Shown here: positions 16,470 to 26,356 of the stretch, piece after piece
How positions within the stretch are numbered: position 1 is the stretch's first letter
Layout of the letters: every line of letters begins with the position of its first letter
Source of the DNA: Noviherbaspirillum cavernae
GTDB lineage: Bacteria; Pseudomonadota; Gammaproteobacteria; Burkholderiales; Burkholderiaceae_D
NCBI RefSeq assembly: GCF_003590875.1
Contig: NZ_QYUN01000002.1
Location: forward strand, 2,108,001 to 2,172,000
Direction: 5' to 3'
DNA: 64,000 nt
Made by a program: the position numbers and the translations under genes
The notes under the pieces: model-generated
Told to the model about the DNA's origin: nothing
Databases searched by the model: none
What the model saw: the letters and a program-made list of their open reading frames with translations, nothing else

Positions 16470-18185
16470 TCATTCAGCCCTGACTTTGACATATCGCCCC
16501 GGTGCCGGCTCGATTGCCTCGTATCGTTTGTTTCCGAAAGTGCGAGGCGCCTTGATCTGCCTGCCGCCATTTTCTGCCAGAAATGCTGCCCACTCCGGCC
16601 ACCAGCTGCCGGGATTCTCGGTCGCGCCCTGCATCCATTCTTCGGCACTGGAAGCGGACTCGTCGTTCACCCAGTAGCTGCGCTTCTTCTTCGTCGCCGG
16701 ATTGATGACTCCCGCGATATGACCCGACGCGCCGAGAACGAACTTGTTGCGATTGCGTTTTTTGGGATTGAGCAGAGTTGTCGATTCGAAGGCAGCCCTC
16801 CATGGAACGATATGATCCTCGCGCGATCCATAAATGAACGCTGGCGCATTGATCTTCGACAGATCGATTTTTTGTCCAAGCACAGTCAGCTTGTTTCGTT
16901 TCACCAGGTGGTTTTCCAGATACAGATTGCGCAGATACCAGCAGAACATCGGACCAGGCAGATTGGTGGCATCCGCATTCCAGTACAACAGATCAAACGG
17001 CGGCGGGTCCTCGCCTTTCAGGTAATTCGACTTGACGTAATTCCAGACCAGATCATTGGGTCGCAAGCTGGAAAACGCCGCCGTGAAGTCCCGCCCCGGC
17101 ATCAGGCCGCCCTTGCCGATGCTTTGCTCGCGCAGTGCGATCTGCGCTTCATCGATGAAGACCTCAATCACGCCGGCGTCGGAAAAATCCAGAAAAGTGG
17201 TCAGCAAGGTCAGGCTGGAGAGCGGTGTCTCGTCTCGCCCATAGAGCACCGCCAGCGCGGCAGCGAGCAGCGTGCCGCCGACACAAAAGCCGAGTGCATT
17301 GATCTGCTCCTGCCCGGAGATGTCCTGCACGACATCGATCGCCTTCATCACGCCATGCTCGATATAGTCGTCCCAGGTGGCATGCGCCATGGACTCATCC
17401 GGGTTGCGCCACGAAACGAGGAACACGGTATTGCCCTGCTCCACCGCGTAACGCACCAGCGAATTCTCCGGTTGCAAGTCCAGAATGTAGTATTTGTTGA
17501 TGCATGGCGGCACCACGAGCAAGGGTATCTCGAAGACCGTTTTCGTCAGCGGCTTGTATTGCAATAACTGGAAGAACTCGTTTTCGAACACCACCGCGCC
17601 TTCGGTGGCGGCCACATTTCTGCCGACCTCGAACGCTTTTTCATCGCTCTGGGAAATATGGCCCTTCTGCATGTCCGCCAGCATGTTGGCGATACCCTTG
17701 GCGAGGCTTTCCCCTTTGGTTTCGACAATCTTTTGCTGCGCTTCCGGATTGGTGACCAGGAAATTGGCCGGCGACATGGCATCGACAAGCTGCTGGACCG
17801 CGAAGCGGATTTTTTGTTTTGCTTTCGGCGCAGCTTGCGTTGCATCGGCCATCGCCATCAGGAAACGCGCGTTGAGCAAATATGATGCTGCGCTGAAGGA
17901 GTGCAGGATATGCGCTTGCCATTCCGGCGCGGCGAAACGACGATCAGCCACAGCAGGCGCCTTCGACATCCAGACGTTTTGCCAAAGCTCTCCGAGTTGC
18001 TGCATGTAATCGTTCTGCAGCTGTGCGAGTGCTGCCGGATCGATGCTTGCGCCAAGCTCATTGATCGTCGCGACGACCGGTGCCGCATCGACCGGCTGCT
18101 GCTTGAGCCAAGCCTGCCAAACTGTGGCATCGGCTAACTGCAGCATCCATGGCGGCGGCGAGGCTTGGGGAGTGAACATGTTCAT
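16470..18185 (-). CDS. phaC: Class I polyhydroxyalkanoate (PHB) synthase
   Basis: 571 residues, the usual class I size. It polymerises (R)-3-hydroxyacyl-CoA into storage polyester on granules. The lipase-box-like GFCVGG carries the catalytic Cys at residue 301, and GHIAGVINPATKKKRSYW near the C-terminus carries the catalytic His. AAGGAGTT precedes the ATG. phaR follows 189 bp downstream on the same strand; phaA and phaB are not in the window. Confidence 0.97.
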   Translation of the reverse strand: MNMFTPQASPPPWMLQLADATVWQAWLKQQPVDAAPVVATINELGASIDPAALAQLQNDYMQQLGELWQNVWMSKAPAVADRRFAAPEWQAHILHSFSAASYLLNARFLMAMADATQAAPKAKQKIRFAVQQLVDAMSPANFLVTNPEAQQKIVETKGESLAKGIANMLADMQKGHISQSDEKAFEVGRNVAATEGAVVFENEFFQLLQYKPLTKTVFEIPLLVVPPCINKYYILDLQPENSLVRYAVEQGNTVFLVSWRNPDESMAHATWDDYIEHGVMKAIDVVQDISGQEQINALGFCVGGTLLAAALAVLYGRDETPLSSLTLLTTFLDFSDAGVIEVFIDEAQIALREQSIGKGGLMPGRDFTAAFSSLRPNDLVWNYVKSNYLKGEDPPPFDLLYWNADATNLPGPMFCWYLRNLYLENHLVKRNKLTVLGQKIDLSKINAPAFIYGSREDHIVPWRAAFESTTLLNPKKRNRNKFVLGASGHIAGVINPATKKKRSYWVNDESASSAEEWMQGATENPGSWWPEWAAFLAENGGRQIKAPRTFGNKRYEAIEPAPGRYVKVRAE

Positions 18186-18239
18186 CCTGAGAACTCCTTT
18201 TTGGCGTATCGTTACGGTTCGTCTTGCGGATCCAATCCT

Positions 18240-18476
18240 ATGTACATCGTCGCCATCGCATGGATATATGTCGTACTCATGATGTCCATCACCGAGCATT
18301 CCGCCGTTGCCGGCATTGTGACCTTCCTGCTCTATGGCGTATTGCCGTTGACAATCATTCTATACTTGATGGATACACCGCGGCGCAAACGCAACCGCGC
18401 AGCACGCGAGAAATCGCAAGAGAAACAAGCGGCGCCATCGGATGCCACCGATACGCCGTCCGATACGAATACGTGA
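18240..18476 (+). CDS. Small two-helix inner-membrane protein
   Basis: 78 residues. Two hydrophobic segments (about residues 2-19 and 24-44: IVAIAWIYVVLMMS and IVTFLLYGVLPLTIILYLM) are followed by the basic stop-transfer PRRKRNR and a polar tail. It is divergent from phaC with only 54 bp between. Function unknown; similar short proteins occur near phaC in related bacteria as far as I recall. Confidence 0.65.
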   Translation: MYIVAIAWIYVVLMMSITEHSAVAGIVTFLLYGVLPLTIILYLMDTPRRKRNRAAREKSQEKQAAPSDATDTPSDTNT

Positions 18477-18531
18477 AGGCCTTTGACGACACCATCCGGC
18501 GCACGGCATGTTCGCCGGATGGATGCGTGAA

Positions 18532-19284
18532 CTACTTGAGCCAGATCAATGAGGCCATTCGTCCGGTGACCCGGTCACGCCGATAGGAATAGAAACGATC
18601 CTTGTCGTTGACCGTACAAAAACCACCGCCGTCTACCTTGCTCACCCCAACCTTGCCCAACACCATGCGAGCGAGTCTGTAGATATCCGCAAGATATTTT
18701 CCGGGCCGGGAGGGGATTGCGACAAAAGCGGAGCGCATGGCCATATCGCGCTGCGTGAATGCGGTCACCACATCCTCGCCCACTTCGAATGTCTGCGGCC
18801 CGATGGCCGGGCCGAGCCATGCAACGATATCATCGGCGCCGGCGTTGCGCATGCGGGCCACCGTGTTTTCAAGCACGCCGCCAACCAAGCCTCGCCAACC
18901 GGCATGCGCTGCGCCGACTACCCGGCCCGAGCTGTCACAAAGGAGGACCGGCAGGCAATCTGCAGTTTGAATCACGCACACCACACCGGGTTCCGTAGCG
19001 ATGCTGGCATCAGCATCCGGCGAGCCGGCCGCCGTCGCGGCATCCACCACGGTAATACCATGTACTTGATTCAGCCATGCCGGCTCCGCCGGCAGCAATG
19101 TGCGCAGCAAGGCGCGGTTCAGCCGTACATCATCGGGATTGTCGCCGACGTGCGTTCCGAGGTTCATCCCGCCACTACCGGCGACGTCGTCATAAGGCGC
19201 ATGACTGACGCCGCCGCGTCGAAGCGTCGAGAACGCAGCCACGTTGGCTGGGACATCAACCCAATCCGGAACAATCACATCCAT
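18532..19284 (-). CDS. pgeF: Peptidoglycan editing factor PgeF (multicopper polyphenol oxidase family, YfiH)
   Basis: 250 residues. QTADCLPVLL and HAGWRGLVGGVLE supply the Cys and His metal ligands of the YfiH family. Members remove L-Ser-containing mistakes from peptidoglycan precursors and were earlier called laccases. It lies 20 bp downstream of rluD on the same strand, a pairing that is widely conserved, and probably forms an operon with it. Confidence 0.92.
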   Translation of the reverse strand: MDVIVPDWVDVPANVAAFSTLRRGGVSHAPYDDVAGSGGMNLGTHVGDNPDDVRLNRALLRTLLPAEPAWLNQVHGITVVDAATAAGSPDADASIATEPGVVCVIQTADCLPVLLCDSSGRVVGAAHAGWRGLVGGVLENTVARMRNAGADDIVAWLGPAIGPQTFEVGEDVVTAFTQRDMAMRSAFVAIPSRPGKYLADIYRLARMVLGKVGVSKVDGGGFCTVNDKDRFYSYRRDRVTGRMASLIWLK

Positions 19285-19304
19285 GGCATCGCAGCTTGAA
19301 AAGG

Positions 19305-20306
19305 TTAATCCACATTGTCGGCGTCAATGCCGGCACTGACCAGCAGCGCCGACAAGTCGTCCGGCAGCGGCGCGCTCCATGCACATTCGTCGCCCGATGC
19401 TGGATGAATCAATCCCAGCCGGTACGCATGCAATGCCTGACGTCCGAACGTCGAAGCCAGATGCGGCTTGCCATACAGGGGATCACCCACCAGCGGAAAG
19501 CCCATTGACTGCATATGCACCCGGATCTGATGCGTGCGGCCCGTCTCAAGCTGGCAACGCACCAGACTGACGGCACGTCCATCGATCGATCCTGTCGCAA
19601 GGCGTTGATAGTGCGTGATTGCCGGTTTGGCACTGGGGCTTGTTGATACCGCCATCTTGATGCGGTCGCGCGGATGCCGTCCGATCGCCGCCTCGATCCT
19701 GCCCGTCACTTGCGGCAAGCCCCAGACAAGCGCCAGGTATTCGCGCTTGACGCTGCGCGCCTGCAGTTGGCGCACGAGGTCGGTCTGCGCCTCCAGCGTC
19801 CTGGCAACAACCATCAAGCCGCTGGTTTCCTTGTCGAGCCGGTGCACAATGCCTGCGCGCGGCACGCCGCCATTCGCTGGAAAACGATGCAGCAAGCCGT
19901 TGAGCAAGGTGCCGGACCAATTGCCTGCAGCCGGATGCACCACCAGGCCGGCAGGCTTGTTGATGACAATCAGCGCGGAATCTTCATGCACAATGGACAA
20001 GTCCATCGGCTCGGGCTTGTAGGCCTGTTCGTCGGGTGCGGACTGCGGCTGGATGATCAGGGTTTCGTCACCCAGCACCAGCGTCTTGGCGCGTGCCGTA
20101 TCACCATCCATGGTGACATGACCGGCATCGATCCATTGCTGGATGCGGCTGCGCGAATACTGCGGGATGAGCTGCGAAAGTGCCTTGTCGAGGCGTACAC
20201 CGCACATCTCCGAAGTCAGTTTCAGTACAATGGGAGCCGCTTCCAGCGAGACGGAGACGTCTTCATCCCCATCCTCAAGCTCGGTTTCAGGTAAGGTTTT
20301 GGTCAA
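19305..20306 (-). CDS. rluD: 23S rRNA pseudouridine synthase RluD
   Basis: 333 residues. An S4-like RNA-binding N-terminus ([29 protein letters not shown]) precedes the catalytic domain with the motif [15 protein letters not shown] containing the catalytic Asp. RluD makes pseudouridines at 1911, 1915 and 1917 in helix 69 of 23S rRNA. It is divergent from bamD, with which it shares an 80-bp promoter region, as in many beta- and gammaproteobacteria. Confidence 0.95.
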   Translation of the reverse strand: MTKTLPETELEDGDEDVSVSLEAAPIVLKLTSEMCGVRLDKALSQLIPQYSRSRIQQWIDAGHVTMDGDTARAKTLVLGDETLIIQPQSAPDEQAYKPEPMDLSIVHEDSALIVINKPAGLVVHPAAGNWSGTLLNGLLHRFPANGGVPRAGIVHRLDKETSGLMVVARTLEAQTDLVRQLQARSVKREYLALVWGLPQVTGRIEAAIGRHPRDRIKMAVSTSPSAKPAITHYQRLATGSIDGRAVSLVRCQLETGRTHQIRVHMQSMGFPLVGDPLYGKPHLASTFGRQALHAYRLGLIHPASGDECAWSAPLPDDLSALLVSAGIDADNVD

Positions 20307-20347
20307 AATCGGCGTTTCGGTTGATATCGCTGCAAGTTCCCATCGGC

Positions 20348-20353
20348 TATAAT
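20348..20353 (+). promoter_or_regulatory. Candidate -10 element of bamD
   Basis: A perfect TATAAT lies 33 bp before the chosen bamD start. No -35 at good spacing is evident (the best TTGATA is 21 bp away), so only the -10 is proposed. Confidence 0.45.
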
Positions 20354-20386
20354 CGTTCTCTTGTCCAGATGCAATCTTGCAACGTC

Positions 20387-21184
20387 ATGCAAAATAAATC
20401 GTTGAAATTCGCTGCCCTTGTTTTCGCATTGTCCCTGTCGGGATGCGGTTTGCTTCCCGATAAGGTTGATGAGACAGCAGGATGGTCAGCCTCCAAATTA
20501 TACTCGGAGGCCCGCGACGAATTATCGAGCGGTAACTATGAAAAAGCAGTCCAGCACTTCGAAAAGCTGGAATCGCGCTATCCGTTCGGCACATATGCAC
20601 AACAGGCGCAGATGGAAGTCGCCTATGCATACTATCGTCAAGGCGATCAGCCCCAAGCATTGGCCGCTGTCGAGCGTTTCATCAAGCTGCATCCGAATCA
20701 CCCGAATGTGGATTACATGTACTACCTGCGCGGCCTCATCAACTTCAATGATCAGGCCGGTTTTCTCAGCTTTATCACCAAGCAGGATCCGAGCGAGCGG
20801 GACTCCAAGGCTGCGCGCGAAGCCTTCGATTCGTTCAAACAACTTGCCGAGCGTTTCCCGGACAGCATCTACACCAAGGATGCGATTGCGCGCATGAAGT
20901 ATCTGGTCAATGCGCTGGCCAAATATGAGGTGCACGTCGCCAATTACTACTACCGGCGCGGAGCATATGTGGCTGCCGCCAATCGTGCGCAACAAGCGGT
21001 TACCGATTACCGTGAAGCACCTGCAGTCGAAGAGGCATTGTTCGTCATGATGCGTTCATACGACGCCCTTGGAATGAAGGACTTGCGCGACGACGCAGAG
21101 CGTGTGCTGAGACAGAATTTTCCGCAAAGCGTGTTCTTCAGCGGCGGCCGCGCCAGTGATAAGCCATGGTGGAAGATCTGGTGA
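20387..21184 (+). CDS. bamD: Outer-membrane assembly lipoprotein BamD
   Basis: 265 residues. The N-terminus is a lipoprotein signal with lipobox LSGC (ALSLSGCGLLP). Tetratricopeptide-like helices follow (LYSEARDELSSGNYEKAVQHFEKLESRYPFG, then YAYYRQGDQPQALAAVERFIKLHPNH). BamD is an essential part of the BAM complex that inserts beta-barrel proteins. An in-frame ATG 18 nt upstream is an alternative start. It is divergent from rluD and ends in a terminator. Confidence 0.95.
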   Translation: MQNKSLKFAALVFALSLSGCGLLPDKVDETAGWSASKLYSEARDELSSGNYEKAVQHFEKLESRYPFGTYAQQAQMEVAYAYYRQGDQPQALAAVERFIKLHPNHPNVDYMYYLRGLINFNDQAGFLSFITKQDPSERDSKAAREAFDSFKQLAERFPDSIYTKDAIARMKYLVNALAKYEVHVANYYYRRGAYVAAANRAQQAVTDYREAPAVEEALFVMMRSYDALGMKDLRDDAERVLRQNFPQSVFFSGGRASDKPWWKIW

Positions 21185-21213
21185 TTGCTGAGCTGCGCAA
21201 ATGAACTGAAATG

Positions 21214-21240
21214 AAAAAGCCTCGCATTGCGAGGCTTTTT
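21214..21240. terminator. Bidirectional terminator between bamD and yaaA
   Basis: AAAAAGCCTCGCA and its complement with a very short loop; A and T tracts on both sides allow use by bamD (plus) and yaaA (minus), whose 3' ends face each other here. Confidence 0.88.
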
Positions 21241-21266
21241 CATTATTTGCACCGGCCAAAGTTGTA

Positions 21267-22043
21267 TCAACTTGCCAATCGCCGGCGGAATAACCAGCGT
21301 GTTTCTGTCGAACCTTGTGGTTCGAACGCATATCCGTCAATGCCGAACGCTTTCAGCTTCTCCGGCTTCGTGATGCCCTTCACCGCCGCATAACGCGCCA
21401 TCAAGCCGCGCGCACGTTTTGCGTAAAACGAAATAATCTTGTATTTGCCATCCTTCCAGTCTTCGAATACCGGCGTGATGACCGGCGCATTCAACAACTT
21501 CGGTTTGACGACCTTGAAATACTCTTCTGATGCGAGATTGACCAAGGCAGTCAATTCGCGTTCCGCCATAGCATCGTTCAATGTCCTTGTGACAATTTCA
21601 CCCCAAAAGGCGTACAAATCCTTGCCTCGCGGATTCGCAAGCCGTGTGCCCATTTCCAGGCGATACGGCTGCATCAGATCGAGAGGCCGCAAGACACCGT
21701 ACAAGCCGGATAAAATGCGCAGATGCGACTGGGCATAGTCCAGTTGATTCTTGCTCAACGATGGTGCATCAAGTCCCTCATAGACGTCGCCATTGAAGGC
21801 CAGTACCGCCTGCTTGGCATTTTCGGTCGTGAATTGAGGCGACCAGGATGCATAACGACCAACGTTCAGTGCCGCCAATGCATCCGACACTCCCATCAGG
21901 CCGGACACTTGCACAGGCGACAGCCGTCTGAGCGTATCGATCAGCTCGGCCGAGTGCTTGATGAAATCAGGCTGGGTATGGGTATCGGTAATGGGAGGCG
22001 TGTCGTAGTCGAGCGACTTGGCAGGCGATAAAACAATCAACAT
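21267..22043 (-). CDS. yaaA: Peroxide stress protein YaaA
   Basis: 258 residues, [17 protein letters not shown] being the family start, with [23 protein letters not shown] near the C-terminus. YaaA lowers intracellular iron damage under H2O2 stress in E. coli. The start at 22043 was chosen by the conserved N-terminus; the longer frame to 22334 crosses the PIN gene. Start codons on opposite strands are nearly superposed with the longer PIN frame. Confidence 0.95.
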   Translation of the reverse strand: MLIVLSPAKSLDYDTPPITDTHTQPDFIKHSAELIDTLRRLSPVQVSGLMGVSDALAALNVGRYASWSPQFTTENAKQAVLAFNGDVYEGLDAPSLSKNQLDYAQSHLRILSGLYGVLRPLDLMQPYRLEMGTRLANPRGKDLYAFWGEIVTRTLNDAMAERELTALVNLASEEYFKVVKPKLLNAPVITPVFEDWKDGKYKIISFYAKRARGLMARYAAVKGITKPEKLKAFGIDGYAFEPQGSTETRWLFRRRLAS

Positions 22044-22074
22044 GAATGAATTCACCGAGAAAAGAATTTCCGCA

Positions 22075-22515
22075 ATGATACCCAAGCGCGTCGTATTGGA
22101 CACCAATGTCTGTCTGGATTTATTCGTCTTTCGAGACCCTCGCTGGAATGCGCTGCTGGCGACGCTCAGGGCGCGCAAGATAGAGGCTGTCACACGAAGC
22201 GATTGCCGCATGGAATGGCTCGCCGTTCTCGAGTATCCGCATTTGCCGCTGGACGTCGATTCGCGCCCGCGCGTGATGCTGGAATTCGATGATCTGATCA
22301 CCTGCATCGATGCGCCGGATATGCGTCCGCGCATGGATGTCCGACTTCCCCTCTGCAGTGACCCGGATGATCAAAAATTTCTTGAACTGGCACGCGATTC
22401 GGCCGCGCACGTCCTGATCACAAAAGACAAGGCATTGCTCAAGCTTGCAAGGAAGACCGCCCGTGCCGGTCTGTTCGATATCATCCGTCCCGAGGCGTGG
22501 CAACCGGACCCGTAG
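22075..22515 (+). CDS. PIN-domain ribonuclease, PilT/COG1569-like
   Basis: 146 residues from [13 protein letters not shown]. The first acidic residue lies in [13 protein letters not shown], further ones in [13 protein letters not shown] and [28 protein letters not shown], matching PIN nucleases. No antitoxin partner is adjacent, so it is more likely a stand-alone RNase than a VapC toxin. Start 22075 follows a GAGAAAAGAA site; a start at 22042 would overlap the yaaA start codon. Confidence 0.82.
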   Translation: MIPKRVVLDTNVCLDLFVFRDPRWNALLATLRARKIEAVTRSDCRMEWLAVLEYPHLPLDVDSRPRVMLEFDDLITCIDAPDMRPRMDVRLPLCSDPDDQKFLELARDSAAHVLITKDKALLKLARKTARAGLFDIIRPEAWQPDP

Positions 22516-22563
22516 CAAGACGCTACAATGCAATTTTGCATTCCCTTCCTCGATCGATCCAGC

Positions 22564-23751
22564 ATGAACAAGCCCCTCACTATTGCTTCCGACGCGCACT
22601 TGGCCACGCTCGAATCAAAGCTGCCGCATGTCGGCACCACGATTTTCACCGTCATGTCAGCGCTCGCCGTGGAAAAGGGGGCAGTCAATCTTGGCCAGGG
22701 ATTCCCGGATTTCGACTGCGATCCCAAACTGATCGACGCGGTAACGGCAGCCATGAAGAGCGGCTTGAATCAATATCCGCCGATGGCGGGTGTGCCCGCA
22801 TTGCGCGAGGCGATTGCCGCCAAGCTTGAAAAAATTTACGGTCACAAGTACGACGCCGCGACTGAAATCACCGTCACAGCTGGTGCGACGCAAGCACTCC
22901 TGACGGCGATTCTGTGCATTGTGCATGCCGGCGACGAAGTCATCATCATCGAGCCGGTCTACGACAGCTATGTACCGGCGATCGAACTGGCTGGCGGAAA
23001 ACCTGTGCCGGTACAAATGACGATGGGAGCTGAAGGCTATTCCGTGCCTTGGGACCGGGTGGCCGCGGCAGTCACCCCCAGAACGCGACTGATCATGATC
23101 AACTCGCCGCACAATCCCACCGGCTCGGTGCTGCACGAAGCCGACATGCGCGCCCTGGAAGACATCGTGCGCGGCACCAACATCCTGATCGTGTCCGATG
23201 AGGTCTACGAGCACATGGTGTATGACGGTGCACGCCATGAGTCGGTGTGTCGCTATCCGGAGCTCGCGGGACGCTCGTTTGTCGTGTCCAGCTTCGGCAA
23301 AACATACCATGTCACCGGCTGGAAAATCGGTTACGTGGCCGCGCCTGCGCCGCTCGCGGCCGAATTCCGCAAAGTCCACCAGTTCAACGTCTTCACCGTC
23401 AACACGCCGGTACAACATGGCATCGCGACATACATGGCAGATCCAGTCCCCTACCTTGATCTGCCGCTGTTCTACCAGCGCAAACGCGACCTGTTCCGTG
23501 ATGGATTGAAGAATACGCGTTTCCGCCTGCTTCCTTCGGACGGAACCTACTTCCAATGCGTCGACTACTCCGCGATTTCCGACATGCCGGAAACGGAGTT
23601 CGCAAAATGGCTGACAACGGAAATCGGCGTCGCTGCAATACCGGTGTCAGCGTTTTATAACGAGCCCAAGGAATCCGGCATTGTCCGTTTCTGCTATGCG
23701 AAGAAGGATGACACCTTGCGTCTTGCGCTGGAAAGATTGACGAAGGTCTAA
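22564..23751 (+). CDS. PLP-dependent aminotransferase, methionine aminotransferase (YbdL)-like
   Basis: 395 residues, class I/II fold. The PLP lysine lies in VSSFGKTYHVTGWKIGY and the substrate-binding NSPHNPTGSVL and SDEVYEHMVY are present, with ARHESVCRYPELAGR typical of the YbdL/kynurenine aminotransferase group. It probably transaminates methionine or aromatic amino acids with 2-oxo acids. It starts 48 bp after the PIN gene, and tRNA genes follow. Confidence 0.88.
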   Translation: MNKPLTIASDAHLATLESKLPHVGTTIFTVMSALAVEKGAVNLGQGFPDFDCDPKLIDAVTAAMKSGLNQYPPMAGVPALREAIAAKLEKIYGHKYDAATEITVTAGATQALLTAILCIVHAGDEVIIIEPVYDSYVPAIELAGGKPVPVQMTMGAEGYSVPWDRVAAAVTPRTRLIMINSPHNPTGSVLHEADMRALEDIVRGTNILIVSDEVYEHMVYDGARHESVCRYPELAGRSFVVSSFGKTYHVTGWKIGYVAAPAPLAAEFRKVHQFNVFTVNTPVQHGIATYMADPVPYLDLPLFYQRKRDLFRDGLKNTRFRLLPSDGTYFQCVDYSAISDMPETEFAKWLTTEIGVAAIPVSAFYNEPKESGIVRFCYAKKDDTLRLALERLTKV

Positions 23752-23828
23752 GGGCGTGAAGCAATGAATACGATGCCCACTGCTTGACAAGAAATATCAT
23801 TGCTCTATAATGCGTTCCTGTCGTTGAT

Positions 23829-23904
23829 GCGGGAGTAGCTCAGTTGGTAGAGCGCAACCTTGCCAAGGTTGAGGTCGAGAGTTCGAGACTCTTCTCCCGC
23901 TCCA
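23829..23904 (+). tRNA. tRNA-Gly(GCC), copy 1
   Basis: Cloverleaf with acceptor GCGGGAG/CTCCCGC, anticodon GCC in CTTGCCAAG and an encoded CCA. A short hairpin with GGAAGCT/AGCTTCC and a T tract follows at about 23916-23941. Confidence 0.97.
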
Positions 23905-23994
23905 GATTTGCAAAAGGAAGCTGACCAAGCTTCCTTTTTTATTAAGAGACGACTGCTTCAAATGACCAGTGGCGCACTGGAGTAGTAAATACAT

Positions 23995-24070
23995 GCGGGA
24001 GTAGCTCAGTTGGTAGAGCGCAACCTTGCCAAGGTTGAGGTCGAGAGTTCGAGACTCTTCTCCCGCTCCA
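23995..24070 (+). tRNA. tRNA-Gly(GCC), copy 2
   Basis: Identical over all 76 nt to copy 1, 90 bp downstream of it. It is followed by nearly the same GGAAGCT terminator hairpin, so the repeat unit is tRNA plus terminator. Confidence 0.97.
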
Positions 24071-24193
24071 GGTTCACGAAGGGAAGCTTACCCAGCTTCC
24101 TTTTTTATTGTTGAACGATTGTTTGAAAAGGTATTCGGCAGATCGGCAAGCCAGCAGCATGCTTTCGATTTTGTCGGTACAATACCGACCCAT

Positions 24194-24267
24194 GGCGGGG
24201 TAGCAAAGTGGTTATGCAGCGGCCTGCAAAGCCGTAGACGCCGGTTCGATCCCGACCCCCGCCTCCA
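24194..24267 (+). tRNA. tRNA-Cys(GCA)
   Basis: 74 nt, acceptor GGCGGGG/CCCCGCC, anticodon GCA in CTGCAAA, CCA encoded. It is followed by a GCGCCGTGTGCGC hairpin with T tract at 24280-24300. Confidence 0.96.
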
Positions 24268-24330
24268 GATCCCGAAAAAAGCGCCGTGTGCGCTTTTTTC
24301 GCTTGTGCAGTGTTATCAAACCTGCTTCAG

Positions 24331-24423
24331 GCCCGAGTGGTGAAATTGGTAGACACAGCGGACTTAAAATCCGCCGCTTACCCGAGAGGGGGCGTACCGG
24401 TTCGATTCCGGTCTCGGGCACCA
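24331..24423 (+). tRNA. tRNA-Leu(UAA)
   Basis: Long-variable-arm tRNA with acceptor GCCCGAG/CTCGGGC, anticodon TAA in CTTAAAA, and CCA encoded. The Gly-Gly-Cys-Leu cluster is probably one transcription unit with internal terminators. Confidence 0.96.
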
Positions 24424-24653
24424 GTCACTTTCAATCCCGCCTCATGCCATTGCGAAGCCGCATGCTTTTCAGCACTGCGGATTCCTTGTTGTCTCCATAT
24501 CGCTCGAGTGCAAGAGCTGTGAACAGCAAAGGAAAAGCGGACAGCATGTGGATGGGAGACGAATCGCCGAAGGGTCATCGGACTACAGAACAAATACGGA
24601 AAAGCCGATGCAAGCCTGCATATCCGATCCCGTTCATCCCTGACTGCCCTTTC

Positions 24654-25901
24654 CTACAAAAGAAAAAACACGACAGCCACCACGGTCGGCAGCAATGCCC
24701 CGAGCAGCATGCCGCCGATGCCGATCGCCCCATCGTTGAAGCCTTTCCTGAGTAACGCCACCCCGGCTGGATTCGGTGCGTTGGCAATCACGGTGAGCCC
24801 TCCTCCCGCCACTGCGCCGGCAACCAGCATGTATTTCGCCTCATCCGTCATGCCTTCGATCAGTGAGCCGAGATACGTCAGGGCGGCATTGTCGGTAATC
24901 GCGGTAAGGCCGAGAGCGCCGAAAAACAACGCGGTCGGCTCAAGGCTGGAGACAATGGGCTGCAGCCACCATTGCTGCATGCCGCCCAACACGACGAGAC
25001 CTGCCAGAAAAAAACCGACCAGCAGCCCCTCTTTCAGAATCAGCGGACTCTGGTATTGCGCATAGGCCGTGGTGAATCCAAGGAAGAACAGGAACACGCC
25101 GATGAAGATCACCGGGTGATGCGCGAAGACGACCACGACAAGCAAAAACAGGAAATGTATCGCGCTGACCAGCAGCGGGACTTTCAATTCGCCACGCACG
25201 TCATGCTCCTTCTCATCATTGAGGTGCGGGCGCAGCAGGAACGTGATCACCGTAGCATTGATCAGCACGGCGATGCTTGCTCTCCAGCCGAAATTGGCCA
25301 CCATGAAAGCACTGTCCCAGTTCCATGCCGCAGCGACCATCAATACCGGCGGCGCGGCAAATGAGGTCAATGTGCCGCCGATCGATACATTAACAAGCAG
25401 CGTGCCCAATGCCCCGTATTTCAACCACTCCGGCGGCCCCTGTCGAAACACCAGCGGCGCCAGCATCAGCGCAACCAGCGTCATGGCGGCGGGTTCCGTG
25501 ATCAGCGAACCGATGAGTGGCACTAACGCGAAACAAAGCCACGTCCGCGCAACCACGGTCCTTGCCGGCACCAATCTGGCCAATGCAGCAACCATGCTCT
25601 TGACTGCCTCCAGCACCGGCCGCGAAGCCGCCACCACCATGACGACAAACACGAATAAAGGTTCGGTGTACTGCCTCGACTCCACATACGCGAGCGCCTC
25701 TTTACCGCCCTGCATCAGCGCCATGACGGCAATGAGAACGAACGCCCATAATCCGAACACGACTTCAATCTCACCAAGGAGATGGAACAGGCCCGCATGT
25801 TTTTCACTGCGCTCGGCGAGACGCTCGAACGATTTCGCGGCAAACGTGTGAATGAGCGCAAACGCAAAAAGAATTGCGGCAATGATGTCGATGTTGTTCA
25901 T
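24654..25901 (-). CDS. Putative Na+/H+ antiporter (DUF family PF07399-like membrane protein)
   Basis: 415 residues with about ten hydrophobic segments. SLITEPAAMTLVALMLAPLVF, IGGTLTSFAAPPVLMVAA and LTAITDNAALTYLGSLIEG are the repeated half-helix signatures of this ion-transporter group; TEPAA and TDNAA carry the buried acidic residues. It probably exchanges Na+ for H+ across the inner membrane, though direct family data are thin. The start at 25901 begins MNNIDIIAAILFAF; 230 bp separate it from tRNA-Leu. Confidence 0.8.
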   Translation of the reverse strand: MNNIDIIAAILFAFALIHTFAAKSFERLAERSEKHAGLFHLLGEIEVVFGLWAFVLIAVMALMQGGKEALAYVESRQYTEPLFVFVVMVVAASRPVLEAVKSMVAALARLVPARTVVARTWLCFALVPLIGSLITEPAAMTLVALMLAPLVFRQGPPEWLKYGALGTLLVNVSIGGTLTSFAAPPVLMVAAAWNWDSAFMVANFGWRASIAVLINATVITFLLRPHLNDEKEHDVRGELKVPLLVSAIHFLFLLVVVVFAHHPVIFIGVFLFFLGFTTAYAQYQSPLILKEGLLVGFFLAGLVVLGGMQQWWLQPIVSSLEPTALFFGALGLTAITDNAALTYLGSLIEGMTDEAKYMLVAGAVAGGGLTVIANAPNPAGVALLRKGFNDGAIGIGGMLLGALLPTVVAVVFFLL

Positions 25902-26356
25902 TTGTTGTTCGAGTTGTGAGACCGCGAATGTTGATTCTTGGCCGACCGCTTCATGTGAAGGCTCGTGCCGATGACACGCGTGTGCAATGGGCATCATAAC
26001 CGCTTGCAGAAATTCCATTCTTGGAAAAGCGTAAGACGCCTGGCAGTCATTCGATCGGTCAAGGCACGGCACTTGCCGCATCAAAAGCCGAAACAGTGAT
26101 TGCGCGGAACGACGTGTACTCGCCAAGCTTGCCGACAATTTCAGACATGCGCGAAATCCAGCACAAGCCGGAATCCGGCAGTGTGCAACGTCTGTGATGC
26201 GCGTTACGAGAGCGCCGAATCAAGAGCGTGGCTGGAACCTGGGCGGTGCACGAAGCCTGCCAACCGCTCCTTCCCCTCCTTCGCGCGCTTCGTTCGAATA
26301 CCCGAAGCGGCCATGCCGACCAACACACCTTCTTGAATGAACAGCCGAATGCGCCA
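25902..26356. other. Intergenic region with a possible gene remnant
   Basis: 455 bp without a convincing gene. On the minus strand, just past the pcaQ stop, the frame from about 26342 reads LFIQEGVLVGMAASGIRTK and stops after about 45 codons; it overlaps pcaQ's end in part and might be a decayed coding tail. The rest has no recognisable signals. Confidence 0.4.
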
